Source of the DNA: Algibacter luteus
GTDB lineage: Bacteria; Bacteroidota; Bacteroidia; Flavobacteriales; Flavobacteriaceae
Length of the DNA: 64,000 bases
Assembly (NCBI RefSeq): GCF_900141715.1
Contig: NZ_FQYK01000008.1
Location: 1-64,000, forward strand
Direction: 5' to 3'
The position numbers and the translations under genes are program-made. The notes below the pieces were generated by a model that was not told the origin of the DNA, searched no databases, and saw only the letters and a list, made by a program, of their open reading frames with translations. This document shows positions 1 to 10,552 of the stretch, piece after piece. The stretch's first letter is position 1. Each line of letters opens with the position of its first letter.

Positions 1-492
1 ACTACCGTGTGGTACTTAGGTGTAGATAATGATTCTGATGGTTACTTCGGTAGCCAGTTAACCGCTACTCAGTGTACAAACCCTGGTGGGTACTCGACTA
101 CAGCGCCAACAATAAATGATTGTGATGATAACGACAATACCGTTTACCCTGGCGCTACAGAAGTTCCGAATGATGGCATAGATCAAGATTGTAATGGATC
201 AGACCTAACAACACTAGAATCAGAAGATTTGAGTCTTGAAAGATTAACCATTACTCCTAATCCGTTTAATGATTATATCTCAATAAAACTTCCGTTAGGA
301 TTTACTAATAGTGAGTTTAACATTAAGGTATTTGATTTAAATGGTAGAATGATCATAGATAGAAGTTATACGAGCATGAATAATGAAATCCAAATTAAGG
401 ATTTAGATAAACTCGATCAAGCACCATACCTGTTTAAAATCATAAATAAAAAATCAGGTTTAATAACTTACAAGAGATTGATTAAATACTAA
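1..492 (+). CDS. 3' end of a T9SS-secreted protein with MopI-type metal-binding motif (partial)
   Basis: The reading frame is open from the first base, so the gene starts outside the window and only about 163 residues are seen. They begin with an Asp-rich putative metal-binding motif (MopI type): DNDSDGYFG, then DCDDND, PGATE and DGIDQDCNGSD, a pattern that usually binds calcium and recurs in tandem in secreted Bacteroidota proteins. The last 80 or so residues form a T9SS type A sorting domain (ITPNPFNDYISI, then a beta-rich stretch ending KRLIKY), which directs export across the outer membrane and attachment to the cell surface or release. The missing N-terminus should carry the signal peptide and the functional domain, so the role is unknown. 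A strong terminator follows. Confidence 0.85.
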   Translation, partial: TTVWYLGVDNDSDGYFGSQLTATQCTNPGGYSTTAPTINDCDDNDNTVYPGATEVPNDGIDQDCNGSDLTTLESEDLSLERLTITPNPFNDYISIKLPLGFTNSEFNIKVFDLNGRMIIDRSYTSMNNEIQIKDLDKLDQAPYLFKIINKKSGLITYKRLIKY

Positions 493-521
493 TCGTTCTT
501 AAATCAACGTAATCTTAATCA

Positions 522-558
522 AAAGGGATGATTTTTAATAAAATTCATCCCTTTTTTT
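522..558 (+). terminator. Rho-independent terminator of the first T9SS gene
   Basis: A 10-bp perfect stem (AAAGGGATGA pairing with TCATCCCTTT) closes a loop of 13 nt and runs into seven T. It lies 30 nt after the stop codon. Confidence 0.85.
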
Positions 559-662
559 GTTCTTTGGTAATAATCATTCAATTTCCTGAATAATAGTTAA
601 AATTTCATCGAAATCAATATTTTTAACCATCTGATTATCAATACAACAAAACATACATTATG

Positions 663-710
663 CATTTCATCGATTAAATTTGTATTTCATGGAGTTATAA
701 TCTACTTTTG
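663..710 (+). promoter_or_regulatory. Promoter with upstream ATCG box, first giant T9SS gene
   Basis: TTTG at 679-682 and TACTTTTG at 703-710, exactly 20 bp apart, match the Bacteroidota -33/-7 consensus. Directly upstream is CATTTCATCGATT (663-675), a box also found upstream of the next two giant genes and in the gap before hisS. The leader just before the ATG contains CCCAAGCTAAAT, also shared with the next gene. Confidence 0.75.
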
Positions 711-750
711 TTGAGTAAAATAATTAGTCCCAAGCTAAATTTAACCTCTT

Positions 751-3700
751 ATGAGAAAAATTACTTTTTTAATAAGGGCTAGTATACTTATTGCTGGTAT
801 GCTACTCTCAACCATTGGCTTCTCTCAAAGTCAAACCTTTACTACATCAGGAAGTTTTACTGTCCCAGCTGGTGTTACGCAAGTAACAGTAGAAGCATGG
901 GGTGCTGGTGGTGGTGGTAGTGATAGAAGTGGCAACGGAAATGATGGTGGTAATGGTGGTGCTGGAGGAGGTTTCAGAGGAGGAATAATGGCTGTAACAC
1001 CAGGTGATAATATTACAATAACTATTGGTACTGGTGGTAATGGTGCTACTGACGGTGATGGTAACGATGGATCAAATGGAGGAAATACTATTGTCACTCA
1101 TACTATAGGCACAATTACCGCAAATGGTGGTGCTGGAGGAATCGTTGGTAATTCTGCAGGAGGTCCTGCTGCCGTGGGTGGCGGTGGTTCATTCACTGGA
1201 ACTATAACAAGTCAAATTGCCTTTACTGGCGGAAATGGTGGTATAGGTGATAATAATGAAGGTGGAGCCGGAGGTGGTGGAGCTGGAAATACTCAAAACG
1301 GAGGAAACGGAGACAACGGAAGTGATGGCACCCACAATGGAGGAAGCGGTGGTACGTCTAACGGTGGAAACGGTGGCTCTGGGGGTGATGATGGCTCTGG
1401 AGGCAATGGTCAAAATTACGGCGGTGGCGGTGGTGCTGCCGGCGATGCAAATGGTGGAGGAAGAACCGGTGGTAATGGTGCAAATGGATTAGTTGTTCTT
1501 AATTGGACCGTTTCTGCTCCAGAAATAAATATACAAGGAAATGCAACAAACATTGTAGACGGAGACACAACGCCTTCCACAGCAGATGATACGGATTTTG
1601 GAAATGTAGATGTTACAGTTGGTACAAACGCCAACACCTTTACTATACAAAATACTGGATCTGGAACATTAAACTTAACGGGCGCACCATTAGTAGTTAT
1701 AGGTGGTGCTCATCCTGGAGATTTTACGGTTACAACTGCACCTGCAGCTTCCGTTGCAGCATCAGGGAGTACAACTTTTACGATTACATTCAATCCGAGT
1801 GCAACCGGTTTAAGAACAGCAACAGTAAGTATCGCTAACGACGACTCTGACGAAAACCCTTATAATTTTAATATTCAAGGTACCGGTATTACTACATTAC
1901 AAGAAATGAATGTACAAGGTAATGGTGCTGATATTGCAGATGGAGATACGACTCCAACTACCACAGATGACACCGATTTTGGAAGTATTGCTGTTGCTGG
2001 CGGAACCAATGCAAATACATTTACAATTCAAAATTTAGGAACCGTTTCTACTCTTAACTTAACTGGAGCATCACCATACATAACAATTACAGGAACACAT
2101 GCAGCTGACTTTACTGTTACTGTAATACCAGCTTCAACAATTGCTGGTAGCAGCAGTACAACTTTTGAAATTACATTTAATCCTAGTGCAGGTGGTTTAA
2201 GAACAGCTACTGTAAGTATTGCCAATAACGATTCTGATGAAAATCCATATAATTTTGATATTCAAGGAAACGGACTTTTGGGCCCACCAGAATATACAAT
2301 TTATTATGAAAATTTCGATAACAACAATGGTGGATGGACCATGTCAAATACAGGTTCTGGTTCTACCTTTGCATATGGAACAAATACTACCGAAGTTGGA
2401 GAAGCTAATTATTGGTATACAAACAATTATAATAATTATGCCAATAACACATCCACTTACGCTACTAGCCCAGTCATTGATTTAACAGGTTACTATAATC
2501 TAGAATTTAAAATTGATGTTCGTTTTCAAACTGACACTAACGATGGTGCGTTAATTGAATATACAACTGATGGCTCTACTTGGACAACATTGGGAGCCTC
2601 TGGTTCTGGTTATAATTGGTACAATGCAACTGGCGTTAATGCTCTTGGTAGTGCCGACGGTTGGAGTGGCAATGGTGATATCACTACAGCAGTAGCAGGT
2701 AGAAACAACTTTTATCAAGGCAGTATACCATTACCAACTGCTTTAGACAACCAAGCAACTGTTCAATTTAGAGTATATTTTGCTTCGCAAACTTCTAACG
2801 GAAACGGTTTTTGTTTTGATAATGTTTTTATTCATGGAGACCCTTATGTGGCCTTTTCAGATCCAACATTCGCACCAGGTGGTGTAACAAATAATTTAAA
2901 ATTATGGTTAAAAGCAGATTCTGAAATCGGAACTGTTGCTGATGGAACTGATATTGCCATTTGGAATGATCAAGCTCAAGATAATAATGCCATAAGCGTA
3001 ACCGCAACTAGCCCAGTTTTTAATAATAATGCAGCTGGAAATATAAACTTTAATCCTTATGTTGATTTTACGAAAGCTAATCAAGATGTGATGAAAGGTA
3101 AAGGTGGTTATTATGCAAGAGAATATTTTATAGTTATACAAACAGATGGCATAATAGATATGCAAGTTGCAAATACACAAGCACCAATTTCTGGTAGGCA
3201 TGCTACACAAACCATGCATAGTGATGGCACCGGGTTATACTTTGGAGCTGGTTCACAAAGGTTTCAGAATTATAATTCCATGGTAAACCATATGGTAAGT
3301 ACAGTTCCTGCATCATTAGCTGGATTAGGAACAGATGGCTCTTATGGTAGAACGTATTCAAGTGCAACAGATTCTTATGATAACGAAGTCATTGTCTTTA
3401 ATATAAAAAATAATGCAACCAATACTTCTACTGAAATTTATAAAAATGGTATTCGAATAGACAACGTTACGGGTGAAGTTTCAAGTTCGCCATATGATAC
3501 ATTGCCATTTATCGAATATTTAAATTCTTATTTTTGTTTAGGTAGTGGACGTATTTCTATAAATGGTCACCCATTTGACACCTTTTTTGATGGAAAAATT
3601 AGCGAAGTATTAAGTTATTCTTTAGCAAATTCATCAACAGATCAGCATAAAATTCTATCTGCCCTTTGTTTAAAATACGGAATTACACTTCATGATACAG

Positions 3701-6700
3701 GAAGTACTACTGCCGTTAATTTAAATGACAAAGATTATATCGATTCTCAAAATACAGTAATTTGGGATACTAGTGCAAACAGCGGATATAACTATGATGT
3801 CGCTGGAATTGGAAGAGATGATGCTTCAGAATTAACACAAAAACAGTCAAGTAGCTCAAACGATGCTACAGATGGCACAGGATTAATTGAAGGTATTTTA
3901 TCTATTGGATTAACTGATATTTATGATACTAACAGCGATAATATAACTAGTAACCCTACCAATTTTAATGATAGAGAATTCCTAGTGTGGGGTAATAATG
4001 GCGTCGATTTAAACTTAGCTGCCTCTACGGTAAATGTAGATATGAGCTCTGGTATCGCTGGCTTATCAACACCTGTTTCATTTGTTGCGATGCAGCGTAT
4101 ATGGAAAGTTGTTGAAACTGGAGGTGATATTCCTTCATGTAAAGTAAGGATTCCTCAAAATGCTATTCGAAATATCACACCTCCTGGCAATTACTATATG
4201 TTTATTTCTGATAATGGTGTATTTGATCCAACTGCAGATTATAGAGTAATGACTGCCGATGGTAGCGGGAATTTAGAAACGAATTATGATTTTAGTGGCA
4301 CTAAATACATCACTTTTGGATATGCACCTCAAGTCATTGTAGAACGCTCTGTATATTTTGATGGTGCTGTTGATTATATAGACATTGAAGATAATTTAGA
4401 TTTAAACCCTACTGAATTTACAGTGTCGGCATGGATTAAAAAAGATCTTACTACTTTAAATGCCTCCATTCTTTCCAAAAGAAATGCGGCCAATAGCGAA
4501 GGTTATGATTTAAGAATTAATGCACTTGGTAGATTAGAATTTACATTGAATGGTGGTGCCGCAACCTTAACATCTTCTGTAGCAATACCTGCAAATGAAT
4601 GGCATCAAGTAGCTGTTATCTACGATAGTGGTACTGCCACTTTATACATTGATGGCGTTCCAGATACTTCAGCAACCGGATTACCCGCACCTGTAGCTAC
4701 TTCTCAAAAATTTCTTATTGCGGCTGCAGATGGATGGGATCCTAATACAACAGATTATTTTGGAGGAAATATAGATGAAGTAAGAGTTTGGGATAGGGCG
4801 CTTTCAGTAGATCAATTACGATATATCATGAACCAAGAAATTTCTAATGATGTTACATTAGCATTAGAATATGGTGATGTTATTCCAACCAGTATTACTA
4901 AAAATGAAATAAGCGCAATACCTTGGACCGATTTAGCTGGATATTACCCAATGTCTGTTTATACTTATACAAATACAGATGATATGTCTGGAAACGGAAA
5001 TCAAGGGGCTTTAAGAAATTTAAATACAGTTGATTTTCAAACTGCGCCTCTACCATATCAAACACAGGCTGCAGGGTCATGGGATGCGAGTGCAACATGG
5101 TTAAACAATACTGTTCAAACATTACCAAATGCACTTTCCATTATTGACGGAACTACACCTATTGACTGGAATATAGTTGAAATGAACCATGATTTATACC
5201 TTGGTGCAAATGCTACAGATGCTAGATCGAGAGATTGTTCAGTTGAAGCTTTAATAATAAATAGTGGCGATTTACAAGTTAACGGGAGTACCGCTTCAAA
5301 TACTGGTATTGGTTTAACAGTAACACACTATTTAAAACTAGACGGAACTATAGATTTAGAGGGAGAATCTCAATTAGTACAAACAGATCAAAGTGATTTT
5401 GATGCTACAAGTACTGGTACACTAGAACGCGACCAACAAGGATATTCAAATACATTTTTATATAATTATTGGTGTTCGCCAGTAGCTCCTACCAGTAATG
5501 CTGCATATACGATACCAAATGTTATTAACAATGTTGGCTTCTTAACTTCTGGATATAACGGAACGACTTCCCCAGTAAGAAATGCAGATTATTGGATTTG
5601 GAAATATACAAATAGACCAAATGACACCTATAGTGAATGGCAACATTTACGAAGTACTGGGTCGCTAAATGTAGGTGAAGGATTTACAATGAAAGGCCCT
5701 GGTACAGGAACACCAGACCAGAATTATGAATTCTTAGGACAACCTAATAACGGCGATTTTAGTTTAGCTGTTACTGTTGATAATGAGTATTTAATTGGAA
5801 ACCCATACCCTTCTGCTTTAGATGCTAATCAATTTATATTAGATAATATTAGTACTACCGATGGTGGAACCAATACAACTAATGTTATTAACGGTGCACT
5901 CTATTTCTGGGATCACTTTACAAATAACAGTCATTATTTAAGTGATTATGAAGGTGGTTATGCAGTATATACCTTATTAGGAGGAACCGTTGCAATTTCT
6001 ACAGATACAAGAATAAATGCAAGTTATGCTTCTGGAACTAATCTTCCGGAGCGCTATATAGCTGTTGGACAAGGATTTTTTGTGTCAGCAGTTGATGATG
6101 GTGGTTTAACCGGATTAACTCAACCTATTGTTGGTGGTAATATTTTAATCAAAAATAGCCAAAGGGCATTTCAAAAAGAGATTGTTTCTGGAAGCAATAC
6201 AGGTTCTGTATTTCATAAAACTGGTAAAAATTCTAAAACTACCGCTAATAAGATAAAAGATACAAGAGAAAAAATAAGATTAATGTTTGATTCTCCAGAC
6301 GGTTACCATCGTCAATTACTAGTTGGAGTTGATAAAAGTGCTTCTAATGATTTTGATTTAGGTTATGAAGCTATTCTAGCCGAATCAAATCGTGAAGATA
6401 TGTATTGGAATTTGAATGGTACAGACCTTGTAATTCAAGCACTAGGTGATTTTAATGAATCGCAAAAAATCCCATTTACAATGAAAATTAATAAAGAAGG
6501 ATTAGCTGTGATTAAAATTGATGCTTTAGAAAACATAGATGAAAGTAAAAATATATTTGTGCACGATTTAGAATTAGACACGTATCACGATTTAAGAGAT
6601 GGTAACTTCGGCATCGTTTTAAGTCCAGGAATATATGCTGATCGTTTTGAAATAACATTTTCAAATAATGCTTTTGCATTAAGCACCGATAATTTAGACC

Positions 6701-6942
6701 AAGAATATGTGTATGTATATTTCTCAAATGAAAAGGAAAGCATAATTGTTCATAATCCTAATTCAAAAAATATTCAATCAGTAGAATTATATAATGTACT
6801 TGGTCAATCTATTTATAATCAAACTAATAATGAAAATTCAGATTATTTAGAATTTAAAACAAATAAAATACAAGCTGGAACTTTTATCATAAAATTAAAT
6901 ACGGAAGATGGTATAGTTTCCAAGAAAGTATTAATTGAATAA
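751..6942 (+). CDS. Giant T9SS-secreted multidomain protein: Gly-rich, two choice-of-anchor D, LamG, T9SS sorting domain
   Basis: This 2063-residue protein starts with a signal peptide (cleavage after about residue 26, GFSQ). A glycine-rich region with GGNGG repeats covers about 50-245. Two tandem choice-of-anchor D/ASPM-like repeats follow (about 255-380 and 385-510), each opening with NIQGN or NVQGN plus DGDTTP and closing on DSDENPYNF. Then come a jelly-roll-like region (515-697), a LamG-like region starting [12 protein letters not shown] (about 717) and a second LamG (about 1203-1370). The C-terminal 620 residues are shared with the next two genes and end in a T9SS type A sorting domain (about 1988-2063, ending KKVLIE). 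An adhesin or matrix role at the cell surface is inferred; no catalytic motif is visible. Confidence 0.9.
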
Positions 6943-6982
6943 TAAATAAATTTCAATAAAAAAAAGCGAGATTCTCATAATT

Positions 6983-7010
6983 AAAGCCCTAATAAAATAG
7001 GGCTTTACTT
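6983..7010 (+). terminator. Probable terminator after the first giant T9SS gene
   Basis: The stem AAAGCCCTA / TAGGGCTTT (9 bp, loop ATAAAA) lies 40 nt after the stop codon. The following T-run is short (TTTACTT), so termination may be partial. Confidence 0.65.
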
Positions 7011-7022
7011 AAAAAAAATACA

Positions 7023-7079
7023 TTTAATCGGATTTTAATATCATTTTATCGATATAATTAATAATTTTTATTATATTAG
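7023..7079 (+). promoter_or_regulatory. Double ATCG-box promoter, second giant T9SS gene
   Basis: Two boxes, TTTAATCGGATTTT (7023-7036) and CATTTTATCGAT (7042-7052), have their ATCG cores 21 bp apart. They precede ATTAATAATTTTT and the -7-like TATATTAG (7072-7079). The same arrangement recurs at 16538-16593. The leader contains CCCAAACTAAAT just before the start codon. Confidence 0.6.
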
Positions 7080-7136
7080 CCAAATAAGTGATTTTATAAA
7101 CTTATTAATATTTAGCCCCAAACTAAATACCAACTT

Positions 7137-10100
7137 ATGAAGAACATTACTCGCAATATATTATTAGTGCTCTCACTCTACTTTTATAATTTACAATTGC
7201 ACGCTCAACTTCATCCAGAGCCTAGTTGCGGGCAAAACTTCAATTTAAATTGGACAACTAGCACAGTTAGCGATGATCACTACTGGCCTCCAGGACAACT
7301 CTCTACCACTTATACAAACGTCGACGGCTCTGGAACAGATATTACAGTAACTTTTACTGGAGAAACAAGCACATTAGGCTTTTGGGCTGGACAAACACCT
7401 AAAGTAGGAACACAATCAAGTTACCTATACAAAGGCATAGATTTATTATCAAATGGTTTCTCGGGTGAAGGAATAACATGTACAATAACATTTAGCAAGC
7501 CTATTTATGCATTTTCTTTTGATATTCACCATGTAAATGTTTGGGAAACAAATGGTGATAAATTCACTTTTACTGGAAAAGACACTAATGGTAACACCAT
7601 TTACCCAGAATTCACGAGCTCTCCATACCCAACATACACGACAGATAATAGTACTGGTGTTGTCAATGCAATATCGAACATGAGTTCAGGTACAAATCCT
7701 ATTGTAGGGGTTAATTTTGCAGACCCTAACTACATTGAAAGCGTTTCTTTTTTATGGGATGATTGCAACGATTGTGGTCCTAATCTTCCACATGCTGCAG
7801 GCATTGGAAATTTTAGCTTTTGTACGCCACAAGCACTAGGTTTTGATGGTGTAGATGATTACATAAGCCGCGATCAATTAATAAATGGTCAATCGGATAT
7901 CACTATGATGTCATGGATTAAACTGGATGATGATTTTAATGGTGGTGAAATTATGGGTCAACCAAACTTCAGACTATTTGTAAACTCTAGCAATAAATTA
8001 AAAGCATATTTTAAACCTAATATTGGCAATGGCATAAGTTCGCCTGAAATATCAAAATTAACTCTTGAAAAGGACCTTTGGTATCATGTTGCATTATCAT
8101 TTAATTCTAATACTGGCACACTAACGCTTTATTTAAATGGCACTGCTATTTGGAAACATGAAGATAGTGCTTTAATTGGTTCACATATTATTGATACCGA
8201 CGACTATACTGATTATGATTTTGAAATTGGAAGGAATTCTGAATTCGATAATTACTTTTTCAAAGGATCGATAAATGAGTGCAGAGTTTATAATAAAGCT
8301 TTAGATTTAAATCAATTACAGCAACAAATAAATCAAAAAATTGAAAATAACAACGGTAATGTTTCAGGAACAGTAGTACCGAAAGATATTGAAGGCTTAA
8401 TGTGGAGTGATTTAGTATTGTATTACCAAATGGACGTTCTGGATACAGGCCATACTGCTGACGATTCTGATAGCAAAATTGATGGAATCCTTCATAATAT
8501 GACGGACTTTCAAGAATACACTGCGCCGCTGCCTTACGAAACTACCTTAACAGCAAATGGATTTTTAACCAATGCTAACAACTGGCTTCATGGTGATGTT
8601 TGGGATGTTTCAAATAATATACCTGAACATGCCATAATTAAAATAAATGGTAATCTAGAAACATTCTCAGATTTAAATACGTCCGGACTTATTATAGAAA
8701 AAGACGGTTCCTTAACCGTAAATCAAAATTCTGGGGTATATAATACTTGGTATTTAAAGTTAGATGGTAAGTTAGATTTAGTAGAGCAATCTCAATTAAT
8801 TCAAACCGAAAATAGTACGCTTGATATCAATAGCATAGGATTTTTAGAGAAAGATTTAAAAGGTACCGCAGATATTTATACATACAACTATTGGTCTTCC
8901 CCAGTTGGAAGAATAGGCAGCAATAATATAAATAGCAACTATACGGTTAGAGAAATATTTAAGGATGTAGATTTTTTAACAAGTGGTTATAACGGAATAG
9001 CTTCTCCTTTATCCATTTCAGATTACTGGATTTGGAAATTTAGTAACAGATTGAGTGATACCTACTCAACTTGGCAACATGTTAGAAGCAACGGTGAAAT
9101 CATACCAGGTGAAGGCTTTACAATGAAAGGCCCAGGAACTGGCTCTATTACCGAAGAACAAAATTACACTATTCAAGGAAAACCGAATAACGGCGATATT
9201 AATTTAACAGTTAATGCGGGTAATGATTACTTAGTAGGTAATCCCTATCCATCAGCTATTGATGCTGTTAAATTTATTGAAGATAATAAATCAATAGACT
9301 CTCATAATGGTGCTACGAATGGATCCTTATATTTCTGGAATCATTGGGGTGGCGGTTCTCATGTAGCCAGTGACTATCAAGGTGGATACTCTACTTTCTC
9401 CCTTTCTGGTGGTGTTCCCGCTGCATCAAAAAACACAGAAAGTTACCTAGTTTCGACTGGTGGCACTCCTGCTGATATACCTAATAGGTATATTCCTAGC
9501 GGTCAAGGTTTTTTTACAACTGCCGTAAAAAATGGTACTATAAAATTCAAAAATACGCAACGTGTATTACAAATTGAAGAAGACGCTAATTCAGGAGCTC
9601 ATAAAAACAAAAGAAAATCTGAAAACCTAGCTAGCAAATCGTACAACGATACAAGAATGAAAATTCGCTTAGGGTTTAATTCTGTGAATACTCTTCGAAG
9701 ACAATTGCTAATAACGGTAGATGAAAATGCATCTTCAGATTATGATTGGGGTTACGACTCCAAGTATATAGATACTCAGGTTGACGACATGTACTGGCTT
9801 ATAAACAGCGAAAAGTACACCATTCAAGGTATAGACAATATTGACGAGGAAACAACCATTCCTTTAGGCATACACACCAATAAAGATGGAATAAACAGTA
9901 TCGCTATTGATGAGTTAGAAAATATTCCTAATGATAAAAATATTTATTTACATGATAAAGATTTAAACATCTATCATGATTTAAAACAAGGCAAATATGA
10001 AACATTTATTCCTGTCGGCGCTTACTTCAATCGATTTGAATTAACCTTTGCTAAAAATCAAACACTAGGTACAGAAGAAAATGAAAACAAGCAAATAGAA

Positions 10101-10328
10101 GTTTATTTTTCAAATGAAAAACATTGTGTTGTTATAAATAATCCCGAAGCTAAATTTATTGAAACGGTGGAGATGTTTAACATTCTTGGTCAAGCGCTAT
10201 TTAAAATACAAACCAATACCAACAATAGTTATTTAGAATATAAAACAAGCCAGATCGCGGCAGGTAGTTACATTTTAAATGTAGAAACAGAATATGGTAC
10301 CATTACCAAAAAAGTATTAATCAAATAA
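7137..10328 (+). CDS. T9SS-secreted LamG protein (second array member)
   Basis: A 1063-residue protein with a signal peptide (about 1-24, LHAQ). An N-terminal beta-rich domain of unknown family (about 25-230) contains a Cys-rich WDDCNDCGPN. A LamG/concanavalin-like jelly roll (about 232-400) opens with GFDGVDDYISRD and contains MSWIKL. Then comes the block shared with its two neighbours (about 470-900; hallmarks [49 protein letters not shown]) and a T9SS type A sorting domain (about 985-1063, ending KKVLIK). It is closer in the shared block to the third array gene than to the first. A surface polysaccharide- or protein-binding role is inferred from LamG only. Confidence 0.9.
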   Translation: MKNITRNILLVLSLYFYNLQLHAQLHPEPSCGQNFNLNWTTSTVSDDHYWPPGQLSTTYTNVDGSGTDITVTFTGETSTLGFWAGQTPKVGTQSSYLYKGIDLLSNGFSGEGITCTITFSKPIYAFSFDIHHVNVWETNGDKFTFTGKDTNGNTIYPEFTSSPYPTYTTDNSTGVVNAISNMSSGTNPIVGVNFADPNYIESVSFLWDDCNDCGPNLPHAAGIGNFSFCTPQALGFDGVDDYISRDQLINGQSDITMMSWIKLDDDFNGGEIMGQPNFRLFVNSSNKLKAYFKPNIGNGISSPEISKLTLEKDLWYHVALSFNSNTGTLTLYLNGTAIWKHEDSALIGSHIIDTDDYTDYDFEIGRNSEFDNYFFKGSINECRVYNKALDLNQLQQQINQKIENNNGNVSGTVVPKDIEGLMWSDLVLYYQMDVLDTGHTADDSDSKIDGILHNMTDFQEYTAPLPYETTLTANGFLTNANNWLHGDVWDVSNNIPEHAIIKINGNLETFSDLNTSGLIIEKDGSLTVNQNSGVYNTWYLKLDGKLDLVEQSQLIQTENSTLDINSIGFLEKDLKGTADIYTYNYWSSPVGRIGSNNINSNYTVREIFKDVDFLTSGYNGIASPLSISDYWIWKFSNRLSDTYSTWQHVRSNGEIIPGEGFTMKGPGTGSITEEQNYTIQGKPNNGDINLTVNAGNDYLVGNPYPSAIDAVKFIEDNKSIDSHNGATNGSLYFWNHWGGGSHVASDYQGGYSTFSLSGGVPAASKNTESYLVSTGGTPADIPNRYIPSGQGFFTTAVKNGTIKFKNTQRVLQIEEDANSGAHKNKRKSENLASKSYNDTRMKIRLGFNSVNTLRRQLLITVDENASSDYDWGYDSKYIDTQVDDMYWLINSEKYTIQGIDNIDEETTIPLGIHTNKDGINSIAIDELENIPNDKNIYLHDKDLNIYHDLKQGKYETFIPVGAYFNRFELTFAKNQTLGTEENENKQIEVYFSNEKHCVVINNPEAKFIETVEMFNILGQALFKIQTNTNNSYLEYKTSQIAAGSYILNVETEYGTITKKVLIK

Positions 10329-10461
10329 ACATAAGTCTAGTAGAAACTCATTATTTTTTTACTTCATTTAATTTGATAATGTTACAACATTTATTCTCAT
10401 CTCTTTTTGTGAAAATCATTTTTTTATTTTTTTTGTAGTCTAAATAGTATAACATGTTACG

Positions 10462-10507
10462 TTTTATCGGATTTATTTGTATTTTAATAGATAATTTCAT
10501 ACTATTG
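10462..10507 (+). promoter_or_regulatory. Promoter with ATCG box, third giant T9SS gene
   Basis: TTTG (10476-10479) and TACTATTG (10500-10507) are 20 bp apart. The box TTTTATCGGATTT (10462-10474) abuts and slightly precedes the -33, with its ATCG core 5 bp from TTTG (6 bp at the first gene). The leader carries CCCCTCAAATCTTAAA. Confidence 0.7.
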
Positions 10508-10552
10508 ACAATAATTAATAAGATTTCCCCTCAAATCTTAAAATAACCTAAA

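Noticed and set aside
900-1490. Repetitive G+C-richer stretch that could be mistaken for a tandem repeat or CRISPR array
   Set aside because: The repeats are codon-level glycine runs in a continuous frame; there are no constant repeats with unique spacers.
831-1637. Several long open frames on both strands inside the glycine-rich and choice-of-anchor D region
   Set aside because: They are shadows of the GGN/GGT codon bias of the real gene; their proteins are low-complexity Pro/Ser/Val strings without starts preceded by promoters.
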